This document shows, piece by piece, positions 33,750 through 43,229 of a DNA stretch of 64,000 bases (positions are counted from its first letter, which is position 1; every line of letters begins with the position of its first letter). This stretch comes from Burkholderia pyrrocinia. GTDB taxonomy: Bacteria > Pseudomonadota > Gammaproteobacteria > Burkholderiales > Burkholderiaceae. Below the pieces are notes generated by a model that was not told the DNA's origin, did no database searches, and saw only the letters and a list, made by a program, of their open reading frames with translations. The DNA lies in the NCBI RefSeq assembly GCF_018417535.1, contig NZ_CP070979.1, positions 310,001-374,000 on the forward strand. The letters are read 5' to 3'. Both the position numbers and the translations under genes were made by a program.

Positions 33750-34511
33750 TCAGCGCCTGCTGCTGCGGAGCAACGCGAGCAGGTCGTCGATCACGGGCAC
33801 GATCGCGAGCGTGACGAGCACGGCGGCGAGCGGCACGGTCGACACATAGCCGACATGCTTGAAGCCGATCGCGCCGGCCAGGCCGCCGACGAAGAACGAC
33901 GCGAGCATCGTCGCGTGAATCCTCAGTTTCGAGCGGTTCGCGATCACCGCATGCGCGTCGACGTCGACGGCCGACCGGTTCCAGTAGAACAGCTTGCCGA
34001 GCTCGATGCCGAGGTCGGTCACGATGCCGGTCATGTGCGTCGTGCGGATCTCCGCACCCGACAGCTTCGTGATCGTCGCGTTCTGCAGCCCCATGATGAA
34101 ACACAGCAGCGTCACGGTCACCGGCACGAAGAACGTTTCCCACAGCGCGAGGTGGCTGCCGAGCAGCCCGAACAGAAGCAGCAGCGCGGCCTCGACGAGC
34201 AGCGGCAGCATGAACTGGCTGTGCAGGCCGCGGCGGCGGCCCCAGTTGACGAGGATCGCCGAGCAGCTCGCGCCGACCAGGAACGACCCCAGCGAGCTGA
34301 TGCCGGCCAGCGCGAGCCGCACGTCGCCGAGCGCCGTCTGGTCGGCGATCGCCGACACGATGCCGCTCATGTGCGACGTGTATTGCTTGACCGCGAGGAA
34401 GCCGCCGGCATTGGCCGCGCCGGCGACGAACGCGAGCGAAAACCCGAGCTGACGGTTCGCGGTCGCGCTGCGGTGTTTTCCCGTCAGGTTTCGAAAGTAC
34501 TGCGCTGGCAT
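33750..34511 (-). CDS. YoaK/DUF1275 family membrane protein
   Basis: 253 residues from the ATG at 34511. The opening LGFSLAFVAGAANAGGFLAVKQYTSHMSG is the DUF1275 hallmark, followed by six or so hydrophobic segments and a repeat of the motif in the second half (IMGLQNATITKLSGAEIRTTHMTGIVTDLGIELG). This repeat suggests two related halves. It is an inner-membrane protein of unknown function, probably a transporter. A perfect palindrome sits upstream at 34628. Confidence 0.93.
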   Translation of the reverse strand: MPAQYFRNLTGKHRSATANRQLGFSLAFVAGAANAGGFLAVKQYTSHMSGIVSAIADQTALGDVRLALAGISSLGSFLVGASCSAILVNWGRRRGLHSQFMLPLLVEAALLLLFGLLGSHLALWETFFVPVTVTLLCFIMGLQNATITKLSGAEIRTTHMTGIVTDLGIELGKLFYWNRSAVDVDAHAVIANRSKLRIHATMLASFFVGGLAGAIGFKHVGYVSTVPLAAVLVTLAIVPVIDDLLALLRSSRR

Positions 34512-34627
34512 AGGGGCTTCGCTCAATCGCCGCGGATCGCGGGCAAGGACGGCAAGACCGGCGCCGGACGGCCGCGCGGGCAGGTCGCCTGCGCCGGGCA
34601 CCGGGTTTCTCGAATCATGTGATGAAC

Positions 34628-34646
34628 ATGATAATGCCATTATCAT
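34628..34646. promoter_or_regulatory. 19-bp perfect palindrome between yoaK-like and small membrane-protein genes
   Basis: ATGATAATG (34628-34636), a central C, and CATTATCAT (34638-34646) are exact inverted arms. It lies 117 bp upstream of the leftward YoaK-like start and 108 bp upstream of the rightward small gene at 34754, a position suited to a shared operator. It resembles the arms of a Fur box but the spacing is 3 instead of 1, so no regulator is assigned. Confidence 0.5.
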
Positions 34647-34753
34647 ACTCTGTTAGCCGGATGGCGCTTTCAGTACAATGGTACGAGGCGCAGTCGGCCT
34701 GCGGTTTCGCTGCCGCGCGGCCCGCGTTCGCGATCACTTCTGCCCACCGCTTC

Positions 34754-35104
34754 ATGACCCCGACCAAGTTCATTCTTCGCTACACGGCGATCCCCTTCAC
34801 GGCCATCGTGGCCGTGGTGATCTGGACTGTCATACCATCGTCGAAAGAGATCGATGCGAGACAATATGCGGCGCTGTCGCGTGCGTACACGAGCTTCCCG
34901 CTGCCGTTTCGGCACGAGATCTCGGAAGCGATGGAGCAGGGCCGGATCAACGACCGGCGCTACCAGACACTCGTGCGCGATTCGCTGGGCAATGGCGTCG
35001 CGCTGGACTGGCCGGCGTCAGGTGTCGGCGACATCGCGGACGAACGACAAAAACTGGCCGAACTGATTCAGGCCGATTCGAATCTTCAAAGGCAACACCC
35101 ATGA
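34754..35104 (+). CDS. Small hypothetical protein with one membrane anchor
   Basis: 116 residues from the ATG at 34754. An N-terminal hydrophobic stretch (FILRYTAIPFTAIVAVVIWTVI) is followed by a soluble, charged domain (EIDARQYAALSRAYTSFPLPFRHEISEAMEQGRINDRRYQTLVRDS), so it is probably membrane-anchored with the rest outside. No family is recognised. An in-frame start at 34619 is rejected because it would run through the palindrome. It overlaps the next gene by 4 bp (ATGA). Confidence 0.65.
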   Translation: MTPTKFILRYTAIPFTAIVAVVIWTVIPSSKEIDARQYAALSRAYTSFPLPFRHEISEAMEQGRINDRRYQTLVRDSLGNGVALDWPASGVGDIADERQKLAELIQADSNLQRQHP

Positions 35105-35313
35105 AAACTCTGCTGGTTGCTGTGGCATTCGCGCTGATCATCGCGAGCCTGATCTTCGCGCTGTATTTCATGAATCACGATCGCGGCAAGTCCAAGCGGA
35201 TGGCGTGGTCGCTCGCGGCACGCGTCGGGCTGTCGGTCACGCTGTTTCTGTCGCTGCTCATTGCGTACAAGCTCGGCTGGATCGAACCGACCGGGTTGCC
35301 GATCGGGCGTTGA
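35101..35313 (+). CDS. Twin-transmembrane protein (DUF2909-like)
   Basis: 70 residues with two hydrophobic helices, LLVAVAFALIIASLIFALYFM and LSVTLFLSLLIAYKLGWI, joined by the short basic loop NHDRGKSKRMAWSLAARVG. This matches the small twin-transmembrane DUF2909 family usually found near cytochrome oxidase genes, though no such genes are here. The ATG overlaps the upstream stop, so it is co-translated with the 116-residue protein, and a terminator follows. Confidence 0.8.
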   Translation: MKTLLVAVAFALIIASLIFALYFMNHDRGKSKRMAWSLAARVGLSVTLFLSLLIAYKLGWIEPTGLPIGR

Positions 35314-35320
35314 GCGGGGC

Positions 35321-35347
35321 ACGCCCCGTTGCATGCGGGGCGTTCTT
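35321..35347 (+). terminator. Rho-independent terminator candidate
   Basis: ACGCCCCG (35321-35328), loop TTGCATG, CGGGGCGT (35336-35343) form a perfect 8-bp stem 7 bp after the stop of the twin-transmembrane gene, followed by TCTTG. The T-run is short. Confidence 0.6.
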
Positions 35348-35558
35348 GCAAATGCAAGTTTGATTCTGTAATAGCAGTGTTGTGATAAGAATACTTATCC
35401 TGACGGCGCTGGTCCGTAACGGATGAACGTGCTGCGAGTCGGGTAGATCCCCCGTCTATCGGGCGATCGCGTGCCGTCGGATCGCGCTTGAGGACGCTGG
35501 GCTTGCATGGCGGTATTCGCGGCCGGCGCGAAGCACGTCACTTTCGGCCGACGGACCT

Positions 35559-36218
35559 TCAGCGCAGCAATGCTTCGTCGCGAAGGGTGCCGGGCAGCGG
35601 CAATTCGGCGAGGCCGTCGCGTATCGCATACGCGGTCACTTCGGCCACGTTATGCAACGACAGTTTCGTCATCAGATTCTGACGATGCTTGCGTACCGTC
35701 AGCACGCTCAGATTCAGCCGGGTGGCAATCTCCTTGCTGGAGTGGCCGTTGGCGATCAGCACGAGGATTTCCTTCTCCCGTGCGGTGACCGGCGGCGCGG
35801 CATCGCCGCGCGCGTTCTCCAGCACATGGGCGAGCGCGTCGCTGATATAGCGGATACCCGACAGCACCAGGGAAATCGCATGCAGCAGTTCGTCGCCGTC
35901 TTCGTGCTTGAGCATGTACCCGTCGACGCCGATCGCCACAGCCGCGCGGACCGTGACGGGGTTCTGATTGCCCGTGACCACCAGGATCCGGGTCTGCGGC
36001 GATTGCGTCTTGATTTGCTTCGCCAGTTCGATGCCGGGATAGCCGGGCAGATCCAGATCCAGCAGCAGTAGATCCGCCTGCGTATCGCGCACCAGTCGAG
36101 CGGCGATCTGCCCGTCTCCGGTTTCCCCCACGACCTGCCAGTTGGCGCGCGTTTTCAGCAACAACTTCAACCCGTCGCGAATAATGGCGTGGTCTTCGGC
36201 AAGCACGATTTTTTTCAT
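35559..36218 (-). CDS. LuxR/NarL-family response regulator
   Basis: 219 residues from the ATG at 36218. Receiver domain MKKIVLAEDHAIIRDGLKLLL has the acidic pair E8-D9 and phospho-acceptor D54 in LLLLDLDLPGYPG. The output domain (from ~150) is a LuxR helix-turn-helix: VTAREKEILVLIANGHSSKEIATRLNLSVLTVRKHRQNLMTKL. Divergent from the hybrid kinase at 36360 with 141 bp between them; the two probably form a signalling pair. The 245-bp spacer at 35314-35558 holds the upstream terminator and nothing else identified. Confidence 0.95.
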   Translation of the reverse strand: MKKIVLAEDHAIIRDGLKLLLKTRANWQVVGETGDGQIAARLVRDTQADLLLLDLDLPGYPGIELAKQIKTQSPQTRILVVTGNQNPVTVRAAVAIGVDGYMLKHEDGDELLHAISLVLSGIRYISDALAHVLENARGDAAPPVTAREKEILVLIANGHSSKEIATRLNLSVLTVRKHRQNLMTKLSLHNVAEVTAYAIRDGLAELPLPGTLRDEALLR

Positions 36219-36359
36219 TTTTCTTTCGCCTTCTCTTGGATCACCCGGAAGTGCATTCCTTTGCGACAATACGACGCGATCGCCGTTGCTGGCGCGTCTC
36301 GCGGCGGACCAGATCGACACCAGACCAGTTTAACGCCGGATCCGCTACGCGACTTTGAA

Positions 36360-38129
36360 ATGGCAAAAAGGATAGCGCAAGAATATCGTGCCAACGTGCG
36401 CCTCGAACTGGTCAATACGCTGTACCGCCAGTCGCCGCCCATCCTGTTCGGCAACCTCGCCGTGGTCAGCCTGACGACCTTTCTGCTGTGGAACGAGGTG
36501 TCGCGACGCACGCTGCTCGGATGGGCCGCGGCGATCTGCGTGCTGACCGCGATCCGCGCCGTGATGGTATGGCGCGATCGTTGCGCTGGCGAGCATCCCG
36601 TCGAGACGGCCACCGGCCGCGCCCGCCGATACGTGTTGTTCGCGGGTTTGTCCGGCTGCCTGTGGGGCGCCATGGGCGTCCTGTTTTTCTCGCCGCACAA
36701 CACGATCGTGACGGCCTTGATCTGCATCGTGCTGGCCGGCATGACCGGCGGCTCGGTGGCGTCGCTCTCGTCGTGGTGGCCGACCTACGTTGCTTACGCA
36801 TTGCCGACCGTGCTGCCGTTCGCGATTCGCTCTTTCGAGTATGGCAATGCGCTGTTTTCGGTGCTCGGATTGCTGTCGCTGTTCCTGCTCGCGGTCAATC
36901 TCGCGTTTAGCCGGACGCTGCAGCGTACCGTGCGGGACGCGGTCTCGCTGCGCTTCGAGAACGTCGACCTGATCCGCCAGCTGACCGCGGAGAAGGAGCG
37001 CGCCGAACTCGCCAATCGAAGCAAGTCGCAATTCCTGGCCGCCGCCAGCCATGACCTGCGTCAGCCGACGCATGCGCTGGGCCTCTACATCGCGACGCTG
37101 CGCGCGATGGCCCGGGCGCCGACCGTCGAGGGAAGCGCGCTCGACGATATTGCCGAACGGCTTCGGACCGCGTTGAAAGGCATGTCGCAATTGCTGAACG
37201 TATTGCTGGACATTTCCCGGCTCGACGCGGGCGTGATCGATGCCGAGCCGCGCCGCTTTCCGTTGCAGCAGGAACTCGATGCACTGGACAATCAGTTTCG
37301 TCAGGCCGCGTTGGCGAAAGGATTGACGCTCAGGATCCGGCCGACCCCGATCTGGCTGGAAACCGACGCGGTGCTGCTGCACACCATCCTGTCGAACGTG
37401 TTGTCGAACGCGGTGCGCTATACGTTGAGCGGCGGGATCCTGGTGGCTTGCCGCCCGCGCGGCACCGACGTCGAAATCCAGGTCTTCGACACCGGCATCG
37501 GCATCGAAGCCGATCAGTTGCCGAACATTTTTCGGGAGTTCTACCAGATCGGCAATGCGGCGCGCGACCGGGAACAGGGGCTGGGCCTCGGGCTGGCCAT
37601 CGTGCAGCGCACGGCGGTGCTGATCGGGGCCAGCGTGCAGGTGCGCTCCGTAGCGGGGCGCGGCTCGCTGTTCTCCGTGCGGCTCGCTGCGATCCGGCAT
37701 GCGCAGTCGCGCGACGCCGCGATGAATCAGCGGAGCAGGGGCCCGGAATCCGGGCACGGGCGAACGCGGAAAACCTTTCTTGTCGTCGACGACGATCGTG
37801 ACGTGCTGGCCGGCATGCAGACCCTGCTTCAAACCTGGGGGCACACCGTGGTCGCCGCGCAATCGCTGGAGCGCGCAATCGAGCTGGCCGCATCCCGTCG
37901 CGCCGAGCTGGACATGATCGTGACCGATTTCAGGCTGGCGGGTCACGTGACCGGCGCGGATGTGGTCCACGCGGTGTTTCGGGTCATCGAACGCGAGATT
38001 CCGGCCATCATCATTACCGGCGATACGTCGCCCGAGGGCATCCATGCTGCTTCGGCGAGCGGCTTCAGCGTGATGCACAAGCCGCTCGATCCGCAGGAAA
38101 TGCAGGCGTTGATCGACGCATCGGCCTGA
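36360..38129 (+). CDS. Hybrid sensor histidine kinase with C-terminal receiver
   Basis: 589 residues from the ATG at 36360. About five to six hydrophobic segments cover residues 25-190. Then come a coiled linker, a HisKA dimerisation domain with H231 in AAASHDLRQPTHAL, and an HATPase_c domain (N box HTILSNVLSNAVRYT, G1 DTGIGIEADQL, G2 EQGLGLGLAIVQR). A C-terminal receiver (~470-589) has D523 in DMIVTDFRLAG. The membrane-sensor architecture without a large periplasmic domain suggests sensing within or near the membrane. Partner: the divergent LuxR response regulator. Confidence 0.95.
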   Translation: MAKRIAQEYRANVRLELVNTLYRQSPPILFGNLAVVSLTTFLLWNEVSRRTLLGWAAAICVLTAIRAVMVWRDRCAGEHPVETATGRARRYVLFAGLSGCLWGAMGVLFFSPHNTIVTALICIVLAGMTGGSVASLSSWWPTYVAYALPTVLPFAIRSFEYGNALFSVLGLLSLFLLAVNLAFSRTLQRTVRDAVSLRFENVDLIRQLTAEKERAELANRSKSQFLAAASHDLRQPTHALGLYIATLRAMARAPTVEGSALDDIAERLRTALKGMSQLLNVLLDISRLDAGVIDAEPRRFPLQQELDALDNQFRQAALAKGLTLRIRPTPIWLETDAVLLHTILSNVLSNAVRYTLSGGILVACRPRGTDVEIQVFDTGIGIEADQLPNIFREFYQIGNAARDREQGLGLGLAIVQRTAVLIGASVQVRSVAGRGSLFSVRLAAIRHAQSRDAAMNQRSRGPESGHGRTRKTFLVVDDDRDVLAGMQTLLQTWGHTVVAAQSLERAIELAASRRAELDMIVTDFRLAGHVTGADVVHAVFRVIEREIPAIIITGDTSPEGIHAASASGFSVMHKPLDPQEMQALIDASA

Positions 38130-38609
38130 CGGCCTCGTTCCCGCTCGCGCCGGTACATCGGCGTGAAGCATTCGACGCGTCAGCCTGCGCGGCGAATACT
38201 GCATATGCGGTATTTACCCAAACGAATCGCGTGCAGTACCTTCGCACCTGCTGGCAATCGTAAAAAAACAGTAGCGCGGGGTATCGAAGAAAGCCTGGAT
38301 AGCCGGGGAGACCAACCCGTCGTTCGGGCCGGCGTGCAGTTGGCCGGCCCGATCGCGGCGGCGGCAGTGCCGCATGTCCGATCGAATCGGCACGTCGCCG
38401 GCGCGGCCCGATGCGGCGGAAGAGCCGGGCAGACCGGACGCGGCCGATTTTTCCAGGCGCCGTACTTTCGGAAAGCATCGCGACAGGGTGCCGTGCCTGC
38501 ACCCTGGATCGCGTTCACCTTGCGCATGAGCCGACCGGCGGATCGCGGTCGAATCCTTGAACGGCAATGACTTTGGCGTCATCGCCCGCCCGCCTGGAGC
38601 GCAACGGTT
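38130..38609. other. 480-bp spacer without a supported gene
   Basis: Open frames on both strands here look like random high-GC frames with no motifs. The one clear element is the palindrome at 38195-38214. GGAG of the next gene's ribosome site lies near the right end. Confidence 0.45.
38195..38214. promoter_or_regulatory. 20-bp near-perfect palindrome
   Basis: AATACTGCAT (38195-38204) followed directly by ATGCGGTATT (38205-38214) is symmetric apart from one mismatched pair. It lies 66 bp after the kinase stop and 395 bp before the fatty-acid hydroxylase gene. It could be an operator or a small hairpin; no regulator is assigned. Confidence 0.35.
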
Positions 38610-39491
38610 ATGCAAAATCTGCCCAATATCATGGTGGCCGCGTTGCCGGCCTTCGCGGTGCTGATCGCGGTGGAAGTCGTGCTCGCCGCGGTGCTCGGAA
38701 GGCGGCTGTACCGGACCCGCGATACGCTGGCGAATATCGCGCTTGCAGCAGGCGCGTTCGTCGCCAGCGTCCTGACCGGCGGGCTGGTGCTGACGGTGCT
38801 GAGCTGGGTGTACGCGCACCGGCTTTTCACGATCCCGATGAACGTATGGTGGGCGTGGGTGCTGTGCTTCTTCGCGGACGATTTCAGCTACTACTGGTTC
38901 CATCGACTGAGTCACGAGGTGCGCTGGTTCTGGGCGTCGCATTCGGTTCACCATTCGTCGGAACAATACAACCTGTCGGTGTCGCTGCGCCAGACATGGA
39001 CGGGCACGATCAGCGGATCGTTCCTGTTCTGGGCGTGGATGCCGTTGCTCGGGTTCCATCCGAAGATGATCCTGTTCATGCAGTCGGTGAGCCTGATCTA
39101 TCAGTTCTGGATTCACACGGAAGCGATCGGCAAGATGCCGCGCTGGTTCGAGGCGCTGCTGAACACGCCGTCGCAGCATCGCGTCCATCACGGCAGCGAT
39201 TTCGACTATCTGGATACGAACTACGCCGGCACCACGATGATCTGGGACCGGCTGTTCGGGTCGTACACGCCGGAGCGCTTCACGCCGCACTACGGCTTGA
39301 CGTCGAGCATCGGCACCGACAATCCGTTCAGGATCGCGTTCTACGAGTGGGGCAACATTGCGCGCGATCTCGCGAAGGCCGGGAACCTGCACACCGCGAT
39401 CCAGTACCTGATCCGGCCGCCGGGCTGGAGCCCGGACGGCAGTTCCCTGACGACGCGTGACGCGCGGCGCGCGACGCAGCAGGTTTCCTGA
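38610..39491 (+). CDS. Sterol desaturase / fatty acid hydroxylase superfamily membrane protein
   Basis: 293 residues. N-terminal helices (PNIMVAALPAFAVLIAVEVVLAAV and ALAAGAFVASVLTGGLVLTVLSW) are followed by the three di-iron histidine boxes in order: HRLSH, HSVHH and HRVHHGSDF. This is the layout of C-5 sterol desaturase and carotenoid/fatty-acid hydroxylases. It would oxygenate or desaturate a membrane lipid with O2; the substrate is not predictable. GGAG precedes the ATG. Ends 123 bp before the serine hydrolase gene. Confidence 0.93.
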   Translation: MQNLPNIMVAALPAFAVLIAVEVVLAAVLGRRLYRTRDTLANIALAAGAFVASVLTGGLVLTVLSWVYAHRLFTIPMNVWWAWVLCFFADDFSYYWFHRLSHEVRWFWASHSVHHSSEQYNLSVSLRQTWTGTISGSFLFWAWMPLLGFHPKMILFMQSVSLIYQFWIHTEAIGKMPRWFEALLNTPSQHRVHHGSDFDYLDTNYAGTTMIWDRLFGSYTPERFTPHYGLTSSIGTDNPFRIAFYEWGNIARDLAKAGNLHTAIQYLIRPPGWSPDGSSLTTRDARRATQQVS

Positions 39492-39614
39492 GCAACGGAT
39501 ACGCCGGCGCACTGCGCTGCGCTGCCCGGCGCCATGTCGTGCTCGCGCGGGAATTGCCGGGAATGGCGGTTCGGGATACCGGATGACATCGGAGTGACAA
39601 CAAGGAAAACACCT

Positions 39615-41534
39615 ATGGCGAACCCACGCGACCCGCATGATCCGCATTCAGGCGCCGTCCCGGCCAGCGCCGGCCGCCGGCAATTTCTCGGGTATGCCGG
39701 TGCGGGATTGTTATCCGCGGTGCTGCCGGGTTGCGGCGGTGCGGACAGCATTCAGCAGCAGCCGACGTATGGCGCAACCATCGCCGCGGGGCGACACACT
39801 ATTCAGGCCGCGCTCGACGCGGACCGACAGAACCTCGCCAGCATCTCGGTTGCATTGCTGAAGGGCAACCAGGTGGTGTGGGCAGAGGCGTTCGGGAATG
39901 CGGTGGTCAGCCCGGCCGCCGCCGCGACGCAGGCGACGCGCTACAACATCGGCTCGGTCACCAAGGTCATCGCGGCACTGGCCGGCGTGATCCTGCAGGA
40001 TCGCGGGCTGATCGACCTGGACGCGCCGATCGTGCGCTACGTGCCGTCGTTCTCGATGCTGTCGCCGCAGTACGCGCAGATCACCTCGCGTCATCTGCTG
40101 TCGCATTCGTCGGGGCTGCCCGGTCAGAATGTCAGCAACATGTTTGCGTATGTCCCGATTCCGGGCTATGCGGAGGTGGCGCAGCAGGTGCTCGCCAACG
40201 AACACCTGAATCATCCGCCGGGCCAGTTCGCGGTCTACTGCAACGACGGCTTCACGATATTCGAACGGGTGGTCGCGGCCGTCACCGGTCAAAGCTTTAC
40301 GGAATTCGTTCAGCGCAATATCCTCGCGCCGCTGAACATGACGAATTCCGGCTTTCTGACCAGCGTGCCGACCCGCGGCGAATTCGCGCTGGCATACGCG
40401 AACGGGATCCAGTACGGGCAGGAATTCTCGAATCCTTACGCGACGGGTGGCCTGTCGACGACGCCGCTCGACATGATGAACCTCGCGCAGCTGTTCATCG
40501 GCAACGGCATGTTCCAGGGGCAGCGAATTGCGTCGGCGGCGGGGATTGCCGACATGCTGACGGACCAGACCGACCGGTGGCAGATCAAGTCGACCCGGCT
40601 CGGCTATTCGTACGCATTCGGTCTCGGCTGGGACGACGTCGACGATCCGGTGCTGCGCGCCGCCGGCGCCGCGGCGGCGTACAAGAGCGGCGGCACGCAG
40701 TTCTTTTCCAGCCATTTCTACGTGCTGCCGGCCGCGCGGATGGCGTTGATGATCACGGGCAGCATGGGCTACGACGCGGGCAGCATCGCGCCGTCGATCC
40801 TGCTGCAGGCGTTGCAGGAAGACGGCGGCATCGCCGCCGCGCCCGCGCGGGTGAATACCGTTGCGCCGCCGGCGGCGGCGTCGCCGGACGTTTCCGCGGT
40901 CAACGGCATTTACGGCAACGAGTCGACGCCGGTGCAAGTCGCCGTGAACGCGGACGGCAGTCTGGCGTTGACGAAATGGAGCGGCACGGCGTGGGCGGCG
41001 CTCAGCCCCGGCGGCGCGCCATACCGGTATCGCAGCGACGGCTGGTGGTGGAGCGACGGCGATACCTCGTCGTACCGGTTCGATATCCTGCCGGGTACGG
41101 ACGACGCGGGCAATGCGGTGAGCAATCGGTATCTGACCAAGCGTGTCGTCGACAGCTCGGGCTACGTGTTCCGCGTCGCGCCGTATGCGCAGCAGTTGCC
41201 GGAACGGTCGGCGCTCGATGCCGCGTGGCAGGCGCGCGTGAATTCGTCGTGGAACGTGATCAACGAGTCGGTGCAGTCGGTATCGCCGGCCAGCACGCTG
41301 CGCGTCTCGCTGGGCAACCTGGACGCATTGCCGGGCTATGTGCTGTTCGGTTACAGCACCAATGGCGGGGCCCACACGAGCTACCAGTTGTTGAAGCCGC
41401 TGGCCGACGATCGCTGCGGCATGTCCGTCACGGTGCCGGTCATGCTTGGTCGCGATCTGTTCGAAATCAGCATGACGACCGTGAACGGCGTCGAGACGAT
41501 GGCGGCTTCCGGATGGCTGTGCCAGCGGGCGTGA
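39615..41534 (+). CDS. Serine hydrolase (class C beta-lactamase-like) Tat lipoprotein
   Basis: 639 residues from the ATG at 39615. Twin-arginine signal GRRQFLGYAGAGLLSAVLPGC ends in lipobox Cys40. The beta-lactamase/DD-peptidase domain has S104-V-T-K107 (SxxK), the second catalytic block YCND (YxN type) and HPPGQFAVYCNDGFTIFERV, then LNMTNSGFL. A C-terminal region of ~250 residues (from ~430) with YRYRSDGWWWSDGDTSSYRF and LADDRCGMSVTVPVMLGRDL is probably a substrate-binding or wall-binding extension. Acts outside the inner membrane, perhaps as an esterase or D-peptidase. Followed by a broken paralogue. Confidence 0.92.
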   Translation: MANPRDPHDPHSGAVPASAGRRQFLGYAGAGLLSAVLPGCGGADSIQQQPTYGATIAAGRHTIQAALDADRQNLASISVALLKGNQVVWAEAFGNAVVSPAAAATQATRYNIGSVTKVIAALAGVILQDRGLIDLDAPIVRYVPSFSMLSPQYAQITSRHLLSHSSGLPGQNVSNMFAYVPIPGYAEVAQQVLANEHLNHPPGQFAVYCNDGFTIFERVVAAVTGQSFTEFVQRNILAPLNMTNSGFLTSVPTRGEFALAYANGIQYGQEFSNPYATGGLSTTPLDMMNLAQLFIGNGMFQGQRIASAAGIADMLTDQTDRWQIKSTRLGYSYAFGLGWDDVDDPVLRAAGAAAAYKSGGTQFFSSHFYVLPAARMALMITGSMGYDAGSIAPSILLQALQEDGGIAAAPARVNTVAPPAAASPDVSAVNGIYGNESTPVQVAVNADGSLALTKWSGTAWAALSPGGAPYRYRSDGWWWSDGDTSSYRFDILPGTDDAGNAVSNRYLTKRVVDSSGYVFRVAPYAQQLPERSALDAAWQARVNSSWNVINESVQSVSPASTLRVSLGNLDALPGYVLFGYSTNGGAHTSYQLLKPLADDRCGMSVTVPVMLGRDLFEISMTTVNGVETMAASGWLCQRA

Positions 41535-41618
41535 GCATCAAGGCGAAGGGTTCGAGGATTGACAAGCATCGCAGCGTCGGCGATGCGGGGCCGGCGGGGC
41601 GCCGGTTCCGCGGCACGC

Positions 41619-42880
41619 CGACTGGTGCGACCCGAGGCCCGGCAGCTATCGTCGCCGCAGTCCGCGTCTGCAGCCGGACTCGATGCGGTGTGGCGCGCGC
41701 GTCTGGGCACGCAATGGGTTGCCACGAGCGAAGCGGCCAATAACGAGTTACTGGTACTCAAGGATGGAATCTTGAAAATGTCATTTGGATAACTGAGTGA
41801 ACTGCCGGGCTACGTTTTATCCTCCGCCGACGGGGATTTTCAGTTGCTGGTGCCGCTCGCGGACGATCGCGGCGGAATGTCGGTGAAGGTGCCGGTTTTT
41901 GCCGGCATGGCTCTCGACCAGACGCAGATCGTCGGCGTGAAGATCAATCCGCCGTCCGACTATACGTGGGGGCGCGGGTGGGATACCGGCGCGGAAAGGG
42001 CGCTTCACGGCGTGGGCGTCGCCGCGTGGCAGAAGAACGGCGACACCTCCTCCTCGAGCACGCTGTTCGTATTGCCCGACGCACGGATGGCGCTGATGAT
42101 CTCGGGCTACGCTGGATTCACGCCGGCGGCGCTCGCCGAGGACATCCTGCTGCGCGCGCTGGTCGAAGACGGCACGATTGCCGCACTGCCCGCGCAGGTC
42201 GGCACCACGCAGGCCGTACCGGCCGCGGCGCCTGCAATGGCTGGGGCGGCCGGCTCTACGCCAGTTGCGATACGGTCTTGCAGGTGGGCCTCGACGCGAA
42301 CACGCTCACGCTGGACGTCTGGACGGACACCGGCCGGGTGCCGCATGCCAACAGCCCGTTCCGGTACGGCAGCGACGGCTGGTGGTGGAGCGTGAGCGGC
42401 AGCGGGCCAAACTTCGGTTTCGCCGTCGTGGCTGACCCGGATGTTGCGGGTAACAGCTACCGCTACCTGATGGTGCGTATGACCGAAAATGCCGGTTATG
42501 ACTATCTGACGGCGCCTGTCTTTCAGCAGCTCGCCACCAACCTGCCCGCACTCGATGCGACCTGGAAGGCGCGCATGAGCAAGCCATGGCAGGTGAGCAA
42601 CGAGTCGCCCGCCACGATTCGCTATTTGACGCATGCGGGTGTGCTGCAGGCCAGCCTGGGTGAGTTGACGAACGCGTCGGGCTACATCCTGATGCGCAAC
42701 TGCGACGATAGCGGCAAGCCCACCTGGCAGATGCTGCTGCCGCTGGCCGACGACCGGGCCGGGATGGCCGTCAAGATTCCGGGCGTGAATGGTCGCGATC
42801 TGTGGGAGGCCGTCTTTACGACCGTGAACAATACGCCCACGATGACGATCGGCGGCGTGACCTACACGCCGGCAAGTTGA
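41619..42880 (+). pseudogene. Recombined remnant of two more serine-hydrolase paralogues
   Basis: The 5' part (41619-~41940) encodes the extreme C-terminus of a paralogue (AAGLDAVWRARLGTQW...LLVPLADDRGGMSVKVPVF). It is then joined in frame to the middle of another one (YTWGRGWDTG, corresponding to YAFGLGWDDV of the intact enzyme) and runs on to its full C-terminus (YRYLMVRMTENAGYDYLTAP, TPTMTIGGVTYTPAS). It also has an in-frame TAA at 41790-41792 and a one-base frameshift near 42245. The catalytic SxxK half is missing from both, so the locus once had at least three tandem copies. Confidence 0.85.
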
Positions 42881-43229
42881 TCGACCCGAATGCGAACGCG
42901 TGATCGGCGAACAGCGTCGGTGTCGACGCGAAATGTTCGACGAACACGAGCGCGCCCCGGCGAACCGTTGCCGCAGGGATCCCCGCCCCTGAACTACCGC
43001 ATTCGCAGTATTTTCGCCCCCTGACCCGGCAGGTAAGATAAGACGAAGCGTGCCGGTGTGCCGACCGGTTCGTCAACGATGCGTTCGGCCGGGGAAAGGT
43101 ATCCGGCATCGTTCCGCGGGAGCCGGGCGTTCGACAACTCGCCAGGTGCCGAACGCCCCGCCGATGACGAGAGTCAGGGATGGCCGTGCCTGTTGCGCGC
43201 GACGCAGCCGCAGCATACGGGGTAGTTCG

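Noticed and set aside
34628..34646. Reading the palindrome as a Fur box
   Set aside because: The 7-1-7 pattern TGATAAT-N-ATTATCA is not met; the half-sites are 3 bp apart instead of 1.
39711..41743. Long frames on both strands over the serine hydrolase
   Set aside because: They are antisense or shifted reflections of the serine hydrolase, whose signal peptide, SxxK and YxN motifs define the real frame.
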